Assembly (NCBI GenBank): GCA_012030815.1
Contig: JAAUVF010000009.1
Coordinates: 1-12,214, forward strand
Reading direction: 5' to 3'
Origin: Nanobdellota archaeon
Lineage (GTDB): Archaea > Thermoproteota > Nitrososphaeria > Nitrososphaerales > Nitrosopumilaceae
DNA length: 12,214 nt
A program made the translations under genes and the position numbers. Position 1 is the stretch's first letter; every line of letters begins with the position of its first letter. This document shows positions 1-7,418 of the stretch, in pieces. Below the pieces are notes generated by a model, which searched no databases, was not told the DNA's origin, and was given only the letters and a program-made list of their open reading frames with translations.

Positions 1-2
1 TA

Positions 3-416
3 CTCTATGCATACAGAGAAGCATTATCAATTATGTTAGAAGAAGGACTTGAACATGTATTCAAACGTCATAAGGTATGTTCTGATGCGTTGTATTCTGG
101 TTTAAGTGCAATAGGTCTTACACCATTTGCAAAAAAAGAAGATCGTTCAATTTCCATTATTGCATTAAACTACTTAGATGGATTAGAAGACAAAATTTTC
201 CGAGATACACTTGCTGAAAAATTCAGAGTGTTAGTAGCTGGAGGATTTGGAAATCTTAAGGGTAAAGTATTCCGAGTTGGATGTATGGGAGAAGTAAACA
301 GATATCATGTAATGAGAACAATATCTGCAATTTCGTCAACATTAGCTATGATGGGTTATGATGCAGATGCCCAAGCAGGTCTCAAAACAGCAGAAGAAAA
401 ACTGAAAGCTCTATAA
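3..416 (+). CDS. Class V aminotransferase (alanine/serine-glyoxylate type), C-terminal part
   Basis: This is the last 137 residues of a PLP-dependent class V aminotransferase. The frame is open to the left edge of the window, so the gene begins upstream, and the ATG at 33 is an internal methionine. The visible part is the small C-terminal domain. It includes a segment ending in FRVGCMGEV that matches the family's substrate-carboxylate-binding arginine motif (commonly RxGHMG; here Cys stands in place of His). The PLP-binding lysine would lie outside the window. Family knowledge suggests transfer of an amino group between alanine or serine and glyoxylate or a related 2-oxo acid in the cytoplasm; the exact substrate cannot be read from this fragment. 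The next gene starts 41 bases downstream and appears to have its own promoter. Confidence 0.8.
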   Translation, partial: LYAYREALSIMLEEGLEHVFKRHKVCSDALYSGLSAIGLTPFAKKEDRSISIIALNYLDGLEDKIFRDTLAEKFRVLVAGGFGNLKGKVFRVGCMGEVNRYHVMRTISAISSTLAMMGYDADAQAGLKTAEEKLKAL

Positions 417-428
417 TTCATGTTAACT

Positions 429-436
429 TAATATAA
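429..436 (+). promoter_or_regulatory. TATA-like box for the FKBP gene
   Basis: An octamer TAATATAA lies in the short gap after the aminotransferase. Its centre is about 25 bases before the TTG start at 458. That is the usual archaeal TATA-to-transcription-start distance, so the mRNA may begin at or very near the start codon (leaderless). No Shine-Dalgarno sequence is visible before the TTG, which fits. Placement is by spacing only. Confidence 0.5.
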
Positions 437-457
437 GGAAATTCGAGAACGATCACA

Positions 458-1208
458 TTGACTTTCAACAAAGGTTCATTGATACTAATAGATTATACTG
501 CTAAGGTTAAGGACAATACAGAGGTTTTTGATACTACTATCGAAGAAGATGCAAAAAAGCATTCGATTCATGAATCAAATGTAAAATATCAACCAAAACT
601 TGTTTCAATTGGTGAAGTATCTTATCCTGTTCTAAAAGGATTAGATGAAGCACTATCTAAAACATCGGTTGGAGATAAACTTACAATTGAAGTTACACCT
701 GACAAAGGATTTGGTGAACGTGACTCTGGTAAAGTTAGAATGATTCCAATTAGAAAACTTGGTGAAGATGCTGAAAAAGTTTCTGTAGGCGATACAATTG
801 AAGTTGATAATAAAAGAGGAATTATAAGATATATTGGCTCAGGAAGAGTTCAAATCGATTATAATCATAGATACGCAGGAAAAACAAATTCTTTATGATG
901 TTAATGTAGTAAAATCACTTGAATCTCCAAATGACAAAGTAGATGGAATTCTAAAAAATAGACTACCATTAGAGGATTCAAAGATTACATTTGAATTAAA
1001 AGATAAAGAAGTAAACATTACAATTCCAGAAGAAATCTTAAGAGCTGATGGACTTCAAATAATGAAACATTTCATTCAATTGGATATTTTCAAATTTGTT
1101 CCATCATTGGAAAAAGTTAACTTTATTGAAACCCATCTCAACAAACAAACTCAGACCAAAAAAGCTGAGACTAAAGAAGAAAAAACACCAGAACCTAAAA
1201 CAGCTTAA
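458..1208 (+). CDS. FKBP-type peptidyl-prolyl cis-trans isomerase (SlyD-like), interrupted by a +1 frameshift
   Basis: A cytoplasmic prolyl isomerase and chaperone of the long archaeal FKBP class. The N-terminal part (458-about 885) starts at TTG and has FKBP landmarks: the strand LILIDYTAKV, the VFDTT segment, the LKGLDEAL helix, an insert-in-flap region with GDTIEV, and the closing IDYNHRYAGKT strand. The frame then hits a TGA at 896-898, but the neighbouring frame continues at once with ILYDVNVVKSLE, the expected last FKBP strand. It goes on through a C-terminal domain (about residues 165-230) to a Lys/Glu/Pro-rich tail and TAA at 1206-1208. Removing one A between 880 and 888 yields a 249-residue protein. 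The run AAAAACAAA there suggests sequence error; loss of two bases would also fit. The gene ends 6 bases from the convergent egsA. Confidence 0.82.
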
Positions 1209-1214
1209 ATCAAA

Positions 1215-2272
1215 TTACATTTGTAATTTTGCAAGATTCATTGCTTTTTTCTCTGTCATTTCGATTTCTTTTAAAATAGTATATCTTTCAGGTCTTAGTT
1301 CTTGTGCAATCATAAGAGCATTGATAATTTCATCTGATTTTAAACCAACTTGTTTAGCTGATGTTGGTGCACCAACATCTTTCAAAGTTTTCACAATTTT
1401 CTCCCAATCTTGACCTTGTAATTTTGCCATCATAATAGATCCAATACCACATTTTTCACCATGAAGTCCCCTTCCAGGTGCAATCTTATCTAATGCATGA
1501 GAAAAAAGATGTTCTGCTCCTGAACATGGTCTACTACTACCTGCAATACAAGATGCAACTCCCGCACTAATCAACGCTTCAACAATCACTCTTACATCAA
1601 GTCCATTTTTAGCATAATAACTTGAATTTTCCATAACAATCTTTGCACTCATTAATGCTAAATCTGCAGAATATCTACCGTAATACTCACCAGTTTTTCA
1701 TGCCCTAATCGCCAATCCTTAACTGCTATAATATTTGCAATAAGATCCCCACAACCACTTGCTAAAAGTTTTGCAGGTGCTTTACGAATTATGTCAATAT
1801 CTACAAAGACTCCTAATGGTGCAGATGCTACAATTGAATGTGGTTTATCACCTACTATAGAAACAAATGGACTTGCCATTCCATCATGTGATGCAGCTGT
1901 TGGTACGCTTACAAATGGCTTGTCAAGATTGTATGCGATCATTTTAGCAGTATCTACTGAACGACCTCCTCCAATACCTACAATCAAATCACTTTGATCT
2001 TTTTTTACCTCTTTTTGGATCAAATTTATGGCTGTAATGGTGTTGTTGCCAGACATATGCCAATCAAATTTTATTTTACTAGATTTTAGTGAACTTTCAA
2101 TTTTTTTCTGTATAACCTTCGTTACATTTGTTCCACTGATTAACGAAATTCTTTTTGATTTGTTGAGCGATTTTACAAACCTTCCAAAATCCCCTATGTT
2201 CTTCTCTCCAATCTCAATGAGCCTAGGTAGTTCCATCGTATGCGACTGCATGCGATCATGACTTTTTGTCAT
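1215..2272 (-). CDS. egsA: Glycerol-1-phosphate dehydrogenase [NAD(P)+], interrupted by a -1 frameshift
   Basis: This enzyme reduces dihydroxyacetone phosphate to sn-glycerol-1-phosphate, the archaeal membrane-lipid backbone. The first segment (2272 to about 1699) carries the nucleotide-binding motif GIGGGRSVDTAK (residues 99-110), the family signature SVPTAASHDGMASP (about 123-135), and Asp176 in SGCGD, a zinc ligand. The frame then breaks at a run of five T (1694-1698, + strand). Adding one base restores TGEYYGRYSADLALMSAK and joins the second segment, which supplies the two zinc-ligand histidines: His259 in FSHALD and His271 in GLHGEKCG. The restored protein is 352 residues, normal for the family. 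All catalytic residues are present, so decay is unlikely. ATG 2272 is the longest start; internal ATGs at 2251 and 2236 (MELPRLIEIG) are alternatives. Confidence 0.9.
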
Positions 2273-2300
2273 TATTTATCATTTCAATGGAACAAAAAGT

Positions 2301-2308
2301 TATTTAAA
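2301..2308. promoter_or_regulatory. Shared TATA-like element between egsA and psmB
   Basis: The octamer TATTTAAA lies in the 76-base divergent gap. On the minus strand it reads TTTAAATA with its centre about 32 bases before the egsA ATG at 2272. On the plus strand its centre is about 44 bases before the psmB TTG at 2349, which would leave a leader of roughly 18-20 bases. No other convincing AT box is visible in the gap, so both genes may use it in opposite directions. Inferred from spacing. Confidence 0.4.
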
Positions 2309-2324
2309 AGGGTGTCATGCATTT

Positions 2325-2342
2325 CCTATTATCTCTAATAGG
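2325..2342. repeat. Perfect 6-bp inverted repeat just before psmB
   Basis: CCTATT (2325-2330) and AATAGG (2337-2342) are perfect reverse complements separated by six bases. The second arm ends six bases before the psmB start codon. If transcription starts about 26 bases after the TATA-like element at 2301, most of this dyad would sit at or just after the start site. It could be an operator, a short leader hairpin, or chance in AT-rich DNA. No regulator is identified. Confidence 0.4.
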
Positions 2343-2348
2343 TGTATT

Positions 2349-2981
2349 TTGTCAAATAATGTTGAAGAAAAAATTCTGCACGGGACTACCACTGTAGGTA
2401 TCAAGGCTAAAGACGGTATTGTATTATGTGCCGATATGAGAGCTAGTGCTGGATATTTTATTGCAAATAACAATACCATGAAAATTCAAAAAATTGATGC
2501 ACACGCAGGCTTGACTTTAGCTGGGGGTGTAGCAGATGCCCAAAATATTGTAGATATTCTTCGTTATCATTCAAATCTTCATAGAGTAGAAAAACAGGGA
2601 CCAATCTCAATCCATTCTCTTGCAAGACTTTGCTCACTCATATTCCATCAAAACCGTGGTTATCCATTCATGGCAGATATTCTTGTTGGTGGCTATGATG
2701 CAAATGGTCCTGCATTATTTAACATTGACATGTTTGGTTCAGTTGAACAAAAATCCTATGTAACAACAGGTAGTGGCTCTCCTGTAGCATATGGTTTGTT
2801 AGAAGAAGAATATAGATCTGATCTAACAGTAGAAGAAGCAAAAAAAATTGCTCTAAGAGCAGTAAAAGCCGCAATAGTTAGAAACATTGGTACTGGCGAT
2901 GGAATAAACATCGCAGTGATGGATAAAGACGGATTCCGTCTATTGACCGATGAACAAAAGAAAGCAGTCATCGAACTTTAG
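2349..2981 (+). CDS. psmB: Proteasome beta subunit (threonine protease)
   Basis: This is the catalytic beta subunit of the archaeal 20S proteasome, which degrades unfolded or tagged proteins in the cytoplasm. The 210-residue precursor starts at TTG and has a short propeptide of 12 residues ending in HG. Self-cleavage before TTTVG exposes the nucleophile Thr13 (mature Thr1). In mature numbering Asp17 (in CADMRAS) and Lys33 (in NTMKIQ) sit exactly where the family's catalytic residues belong, followed by TTGSGSP and the GTGDGINIAV segment. The gene is intact. Its stop is seven bases before the aCPSF1 start, so the two are probably co-transcribed. Its promoter region carries an AT box and an inverted repeat. 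Thaumarchaea often encode a second beta subunit elsewhere; which copy this is cannot be told here. Confidence 0.95.
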   Translation: MSNNVEEKILHGTTTVGIKAKDGIVLCADMRASAGYFIANNNTMKIQKIDAHAGLTLAGGVADAQNIVDILRYHSNLHRVEKQGPISIHSLARLCSLIFHQNRGYPFMADILVGGYDANGPALFNIDMFGSVEQKSYVTTGSGSPVAYGLLEEEYRSDLTVEEAKKIALRAVKAAIVRNIGTGDGINIAVMDKDGFRLLTDEQKKAVIEL

Positions 2982-2988
2982 TGATTTA

Positions 2989-4926
2989 ATGCAAAGAAAA
3001 CAGCAACAAAAAGAATTACCTCCTAGCCAAAATATGATGGCCATCATACTGCAAAGTATACCCAAAGAAGCTAAAGTAACAAAAATTGAATATGAGGGAC
3101 CGAGAATTGCATTGTATACAAATTCACCACGTTATCTGATGGAAAATAATGAAACAATTTCCAATCTTGTTAATATAATTAAAAAAAGAATTGTTGTAAG
3201 AACTGATGAATCAATTAGAAAATCAGAAGAAGACGCAAGAAAACTTTTAGCAGATATCATTCCAAAAGAAGCAAATTTTCAAGGAGCATTCTTTGATACT
3301 GCTACAGGTGAAGTTTCAATTGAAGCTAAAAGACCTTGGTTACTACAAAGAGATGCAAAAGAATTCAATCATGCTGAAATAACCGAACTGATAGGTTGGA
3401 AACTACGTATAAGAAAAGCTACCACTATACCATCACGTACTATTCAAACAATAAACGCAAATCTTAAACTCACATCTGCAGAACGAAGCAAACAATTCAA
3501 ACAAATTGGAGATGAGATATTTAGACCACGATTAGCACAAAAATCTGAAGTATCTCTCATAACTCTTGGTGGCTTTAGCCAAGTAGGAAGATCATGCATG
3601 CTGCTATCTACACCTGAAAGTAAAATTCTTGTTGATTGTGGTATCAATCCTGGTGCTAAACATCCAATGGATTCATTTCCTAGATTAGACTTTCTTGATA
3701 TTACACTAGATGAACTTGATGCAATAGTAATTGGACATGCACACTTAGATCATACTGGATTCTTACCTGCATTGTGTAAATTTGGCTATAAAGGACCAAT
3801 CTACTGTACTGAACCAACCCTTCCAATGATGAATCTAATCCAATTAGATGCCATCAAAGTAGCTGCTGCACAAGGTAGAACTCCAATTTATTCTGAACGA
3901 GATGTTAAACAAATCATGAAACAAGCAATAACATTACCATATGGTACTGTTACTGATATTTCTCCTGATATTAAATTAGTACTTGCTAATGCAGGCCATA
4001 TCTTAGGCTCTGCTCTATGTCATTTTCATATTGGAAATGGTGATCATAACTTTGTTTATTCTGGTGATATAAAGTTCGGAAAAAGTATCTTGTTTGAAGC
4101 TGCCAGTTGGAATTTTCCTAGAGTTGAAACTCTGTTAATTGAAAGTACATACGGTGCAAAAGAAGACATACAACCTACCAGACAAGAAGTGGAATCGGCT
4201 TTCATTAATGCAGTAAATAACACTCTAGCTGATGGAGGAAAAGTTCTCATTCCTATTCCTGCAGTTGGTCGTGCACAAGAAATTATGATGGTAATTGATC
4301 ATTACATGAAATCTGGTGAAATGGTTGAAGCACCAGTTTTTACAGAAGGTATGATTTCAGAAGCATCAGCAATTCATGAGGCATATCCTGAATACCTTGC
4401 TAGAGAATTAAAACAAAAAATCTTAGAAACTGATGACAATCCATTTGATTCAGAGTACTTTACAAATATTGAACATGCTGATACGCGAGAAGAACCTATG
4501 CGAGATAACTCACCATGTATTATTTTAGCCACATCTGGAATGTTAGAAGGTGGACCTGTTTTAGAATATTTCAAAAACATTGCTCCTGATAAAAAGAACA
4601 AAGTCTTGTTTGTTTCATATCAAGTCAATGGAACTATGGGCCGAAGAGTGTTGGATGGTTCAAAACAAGTTACTATGTTAGGTAAAGAAGGAAAAGTTGA
4701 AGTTGTTACAATAAATTGTAGTGTTGAAAAACTCGATGGTTTTAGTGGCCATAGTGATTACAATCAACTAATGTCTTTTGTTCAAAGACTGAGACCAAAA
4801 CTTCGTAGAGTACTTGTGAATCACGGTGAACGAAGAAAATCAGAAAATTTGGCAATGAATATTAGAAGAATGTTTAGAGTTCCTGCTCATTATCCTCAAG
4901 TTCAAGAAGCGATCAAACTATTTTAG
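2989..4926 (+). CDS. aCPSF1: KH-domain beta-CASP ribonuclease (archaeal CPSF73 homologue)
   Basis: This 645-residue enzyme belongs to the archaeal CPSF1 family, zinc-dependent endo/exoribonucleases implicated in mRNA 3'-end formation and transcription termination. An N-terminal KH-type RNA-binding region (about residues 1-150) precedes the metallo-beta-lactamase domain. That domain has motif 2 HAHLDH (His250, His252, Asp254, His255), His337 in NAGHILGSA, and Asp360 in YSGDIKFG. The beta-CASP part carries ATSGMLEGGP, and the C-terminus has His588 in FSGHSD and His612 in VNHGE. All metal ligands are present. I chose ATG 2989 because it lies just after the psmB stop; an ATG at 2950 in the same frame would overlap psmB by 32 bases and add a poorly characteristic 13 residues. 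The stop overlaps the 3' end of the convergent sepF by nine bases. Confidence 0.94.
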   Translation: MQRKQQQKELPPSQNMMAIILQSIPKEAKVTKIEYEGPRIALYTNSPRYLMENNETISNLVNIIKKRIVVRTDESIRKSEEDARKLLADIIPKEANFQGAFFDTATGEVSIEAKRPWLLQRDAKEFNHAEITELIGWKLRIRKATTIPSRTIQTINANLKLTSAERSKQFKQIGDEIFRPRLAQKSEVSLITLGGFSQVGRSCMLLSTPESKILVDCGINPGAKHPMDSFPRLDFLDITLDELDAIVIGHAHLDHTGFLPALCKFGYKGPIYCTEPTLPMMNLIQLDAIKVAAAQGRTPIYSERDVKQIMKQAITLPYGTVTDISPDIKLVLANAGHILGSALCHFHIGNGDHNFVYSGDIKFGKSILFEAASWNFPRVETLLIESTYGAKEDIQPTRQEVESAFINAVNNTLADGGKVLIPIPAVGRAQEIMMVIDHYMKSGEMVEAPVFTEGMISEASAIHEAYPEYLARELKQKILETDDNPFDSEYFTNIEHADTREEPMRDNSPCIILATSGMLEGGPVLEYFKNIAPDKKNKVLFVSYQVNGTMGRRVLDGSKQVTMLGKEGKVEVVTINCSVEKLDGFSGHSDYNQLMSFVQRLRPKLRRVLVNHGERRKSENLAMNIRRMFRVPAHYPQVQEAIKLF

Positions 4927-5196
4927 ATCGTATTCTGGTTTCCAGATTTTAATATTTGATGGTGCTACAATAATTCTTTCTTCACCTAATCTTGCAATAT
5001 CTGCACCTTCAGTTTTTGCAATAGAATACAACTCTTCTACTACTTTTCTAAGTTGTTCCACATTTTTTTGAGCTAATGGTGTAACTCTAAGAATCAAAAT
5101 CATTTCTTTTTTGATGTCTTCTTTTATTGAATGAACATCACTTATGTCTCGTATAGTGATGGCTTTCAAATATGTGGGATTTTCTTGTTTTTGCAT
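4918..5196 (-). CDS. sepF: SepF-like cell division protein (core domain)
   Basis: The 92-residue product has the SepF fold signature: YLKAITIRDISDVHSI at the start of the domain, an ILILRVTPLAQKN strand, a helix, then GADIARLGEERIIVAPS and a final strand with KIWKP. In archaea SepF is the membrane anchor and partner of FtsZ at the division site. Known SepF proteins usually have an N-terminal amphipathic membrane-targeting helix and a linker before this core. Neither is present if translation begins at ATG 5196, and an in-frame TAG lies 18 bases upstream. Bases 5197-5267 could encode the missing part if homopolymer errors are assumed (see findings). The gene follows the thiouridylase in the same direction and ends convergent with aCPSF1, overlapping it by nine bases. 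Family call is firm; start is uncertain. Confidence 0.82.
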   Translation of the reverse strand: MQKQENPTYLKAITIRDISDVHSIKEDIKKEMILILRVTPLAQKNVEQLRKVVEELYSIAKTEGADIARLGEERIIVAPSNIKIWKPEYDLK

Positions 5197-5269
5197 CCTT
5201 GAAGAAAATGCGATCTACTCCTTCAAAAACTCTTCCTTAGTTTTAACTAATTTCAAAAAAAATTCATGC

Positions 5270-6278
5270 CTAAATTCTAAATTTAAGGTATGATTCTTCT
5301 GCAGCATGTTCAGTTGTGATTTCTTTTACTGTATTATTTTTAGTGATAGTGATTAATGCTTGCTCTCCTTTTGGTGCATCTGAATATCTTAAGGTAACTG
5401 CAGATGCAAATTTCACATGTGTTTCTGCATTTTTTCCACGTAAAATTGCAACTGGTCCCATATGATCACGAGCCTGTAATAAAATATCATCAGGCAATGC
5501 AATTGCTTTTATCATTTCATTTTCATCTTTATTCCTGCCAACAACAAATTTAGTTTGTTCATCTAATCTGAAATGTCTTCCTACTTTTAGTAAATCAATA
5601 TCATTTATTGTAGGAGTTTCAGTATGTGCAAACAAATCTTTTGCACGTAAACCAAATGATGGATCAGTTAATAGACAACCACCACCGGCATTAGGAGGAT
5701 TTTCAATTCCGTATTTCTTTGCCATCTCTAACTGTGCTCTTCTAGTTCTCCCTTTAATCATCCCAAGATTTTCTCTTTTGATCAATCCATTTTTTTCAGG
5801 ATCTGTTTCTGGAAGTAATCCTGCAGATAATGGTCTAACAATTTTTCCTATCAGACCTGAATCTTTTTCAATTGTTCTTAATGAAGGAGCATGTTGACTC
5901 ATTGGTCTTTGCCCTAACACTTCTCCCGAAATTATAAATTCAGCACCGATCTCTCCATGTGTTTTTTTGCAGCATCAAACATCATAGTCCTACAATCAAC
6001 ACATGGATTAAATCCAGCACCAATACCATGTTTTGGATGTTTTAACATCTCAATGTACTCATCACCAAGATACACAGTTTTTTAAAATTGACATTAAGAT
6101 CATCAGCTCTTTCTCTAATCTCAAAACCACAACCTCTTCCACAATCAAAATCACAGAAAGGTGTTTTTATTGCAACAGCTGAAACTTCAAATCCTTGCTC
6201 TTGCATCATTCTTACTGCAAGCTGACTATCTAGACCACCAGATAATAGAGCAACTACTTTCTTTTTTTCTTCGGTCAT
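5270..6278 (-). CDS. PP-loop tRNA-thiouridylase-like protein (MnmA-related), interrupted by two -1 frameshifts
   Basis: A cytoplasmic ATP-dependent enzyme that probably thiolates a tRNA uridine. Translation from ATG 6278 shows the PP-loop SGGLDS (residues 13-18) and a cysteine cluster C42-x3-C46-x3-C50. The frame breaks at six T (6078-6083, + strand). One added base continues through YLGDEYIEMLKHPKHG and a second cysteine pair, NPCVDCR. It breaks again at seven T (5962-5968), and another added base joins EFIISGEVLGQRPMSQ, a family hallmark. A C-terminal region follows (about the last 100 residues) resembling the DUF814-like end of this family. The repaired protein is 336 residues. Relatives are often annotated as tRNA (5-methylaminomethyl-2-thiouridylate) methyltransferase, but the PP-loop points to sulfur transfer. 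It may be co-transcribed with sepF. Confidence 0.82.
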
Positions 6279-6300
6279 AATAATAAAAACCAAAATTCCT

Positions 6301-6306
6301 GTATAC
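6301..6306. promoter_or_regulatory. Palindromic TATA-like box shared by two divergent genes
   Basis: The palindrome GTATAC is the centre of the 49-base gap between the thiouridylase (ATG 6278, minus) and the M24 peptidase (TTG 6328, plus). Its midpoint is about 25 bases from each start codon. That is the archaeal TATA-to-start distance on both strands, so both messages could be leaderless and share one box. Direction would then be set by flanking BRE-type bases. Inferred from spacing and symmetry. Confidence 0.45.
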
Positions 6307-6327
6307 AAACTTTACATCATACATAAA

Positions 6328-7416
6328 TTGAGAATCGTCATGATATTTTTTGTGAAAGAACGAAGAAATAATCTTCTAAAATTCGCTCAAAAGATTGATT
6401 GTGATACACTGATCGCATTTGAGCCTGAAAATTTATTCTATATGACTGGATTTTGGGGTGAGGCTATTGGTATGTTGGAAAAAGGAGGAAAAACCACCAT
6501 CATTGCACCTGAACTTGAAGTAGGTCGTGTTAAAGAAGAATCTAAAAATTGTGATATAATTACTGCTGAACGAGGCACTGGACTAATCTTTTCATTGGTT
6601 GATAAAATTAAAAAAAAGTCTGTTTGTACTGACTGTCAAAATTATTCTGTAATGACATCTCTCAAAAAATCTATTCCTAAAATAATATCATCTACTGAGC
6701 CGTTTTATAATTCTCGTATAATAAAAGATGAAATTGAGATCAATATTTTGAAAAAAGCTTCTAAAATTATTGATGAGATGTATGATCTTTGCTATAAAAA
6801 AATGAAAGTAGGCCAAAAAGAATCTGAATTACAATCAATCTTGATGTCATATGCAATGGAACAAAAAATGTTTGATACTGGATACAAATCTACATTAAAT
6901 CCTTTGATTATAGCTGGAGGATCAAATGGGGCATTACCCCATGCTCAAGTAACTGATAGAAAATTCAAAAAAGGTGATCTTGTAGTAGTTGATCTTACAT
7001 TAAGATACAAAGGATACGTATCAGATGCAACTAGAACGTTTGCAATTGGGAAAATATCTCCGCAAGAAAAACAAGTATATGAAATTGTAAAAGAATCCCA
7101 AAAACTTGGATTACAATCTGTAAAACCAAATGTAAATTGTAATGATGTAGATTCTGCATGCAGAAAATATATCGAAGGGCAAAACTATGGTAAATATTTT
7201 ATTCATTCAACAGGTCATGGTATTGGACTTGAGGTTCATGAGTTACCAACCATCTCTTATCGAAGTGATACAAAACTAAAAGAAAACATGGCTATTACTG
7301 TAGAACCTGGAATCTATATACCAAATAAATTTGGAGTTAGAATTGAAGACTCTTTAATTGTAAAAGACAAACCAACAATCCTGCATAAATTTACAAAAGA
7401 TCTACTTACTATCTAA
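6328..7416 (+). CDS. M24 family metallopeptidase (Xaa-Pro aminopeptidase/dipeptidase type)
   Basis: A cytoplasmic dinuclear-metal peptidase expected to remove an N-terminal residue before proline or split Xaa-Pro dipeptides. It has 362 residues from TTG 6328. An N-terminal creatinase-like domain (about 1-130, with NLFYMTGFWGE) is followed by the pita-bread catalytic domain. All five metal ligands are visible: Asp222 (VVDLTL), Asp233 (SDATRTF), His297 (TGHGIGLEVHE), Glu326 (VEPGIY) and Glu340 (RIEDS). The gene is intact. An ATG at 6340 would remove four residues and is an equally good start; TTG is preferred only because a TATA-like box lies 25 bases before it. It ends two bases from the convergent membrane-protein gene. 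Substrate preference within M24 cannot be settled from sequence alone, although the N-terminal domain argues against methionine aminopeptidase. Confidence 0.9.
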   Translation: MRIVMIFFVKERRNNLLKFAQKIDCDTLIAFEPENLFYMTGFWGEAIGMLEKGGKTTIIAPELEVGRVKEESKNCDIITAERGTGLIFSLVDKIKKKSVCTDCQNYSVMTSLKKSIPKIISSTEPFYNSRIIKDEIEINILKKASKIIDEMYDLCYKKMKVGQKESELQSILMSYAMEQKMFDTGYKSTLNPLIIAGGSNGALPHAQVTDRKFKKGDLVVVDLTLRYKGYVSDATRTFAIGKISPQEKQVYEIVKESQKLGLQSVKPNVNCNDVDSACRKYIEGQNYGKYFIHSTGHGIGLEVHELPTISYRSDTKLKENMAITVEPGIYIPNKFGVRIEDSLIVKDKPTILHKFTKDLLTI

Positions 7417-7418
7417 TT

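Noticed and set aside
834..900. The ATG-less start region of a separate second gene (reading from 834) after FKBP
   Set aside because: Only the part after about 885 makes sense, and it directly continues the FKBP strand. It is the second half of one broken gene, not an independent gene.
1096..1413. Plus-strand open frame of 105 codons across the FKBP/egsA junction
   Set aside because: It runs out of frame through the FKBP tail and antisense to egsA, has low-complexity Lys-rich then Phe/Ser-rich sequence, and shows no motif.
2756..2971. Minus-strand open frame inside psmB, and similar antisense frames at 1791-1997, 2028-2261, 3444-3647, 4056-4250, 4374-4601, 7601-7830, 10179-10373 and 10595-10780
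   Set aside because: Each lies opposite a well-supported gene and has no start context or recognisable protein.
5940..6100. Split of the thiouridylase into two separate subunit genes
   Set aside because: The middle segment between the two breaks encodes the family's second cysteine pair in frame, so the gene is a single unit with two base errors.
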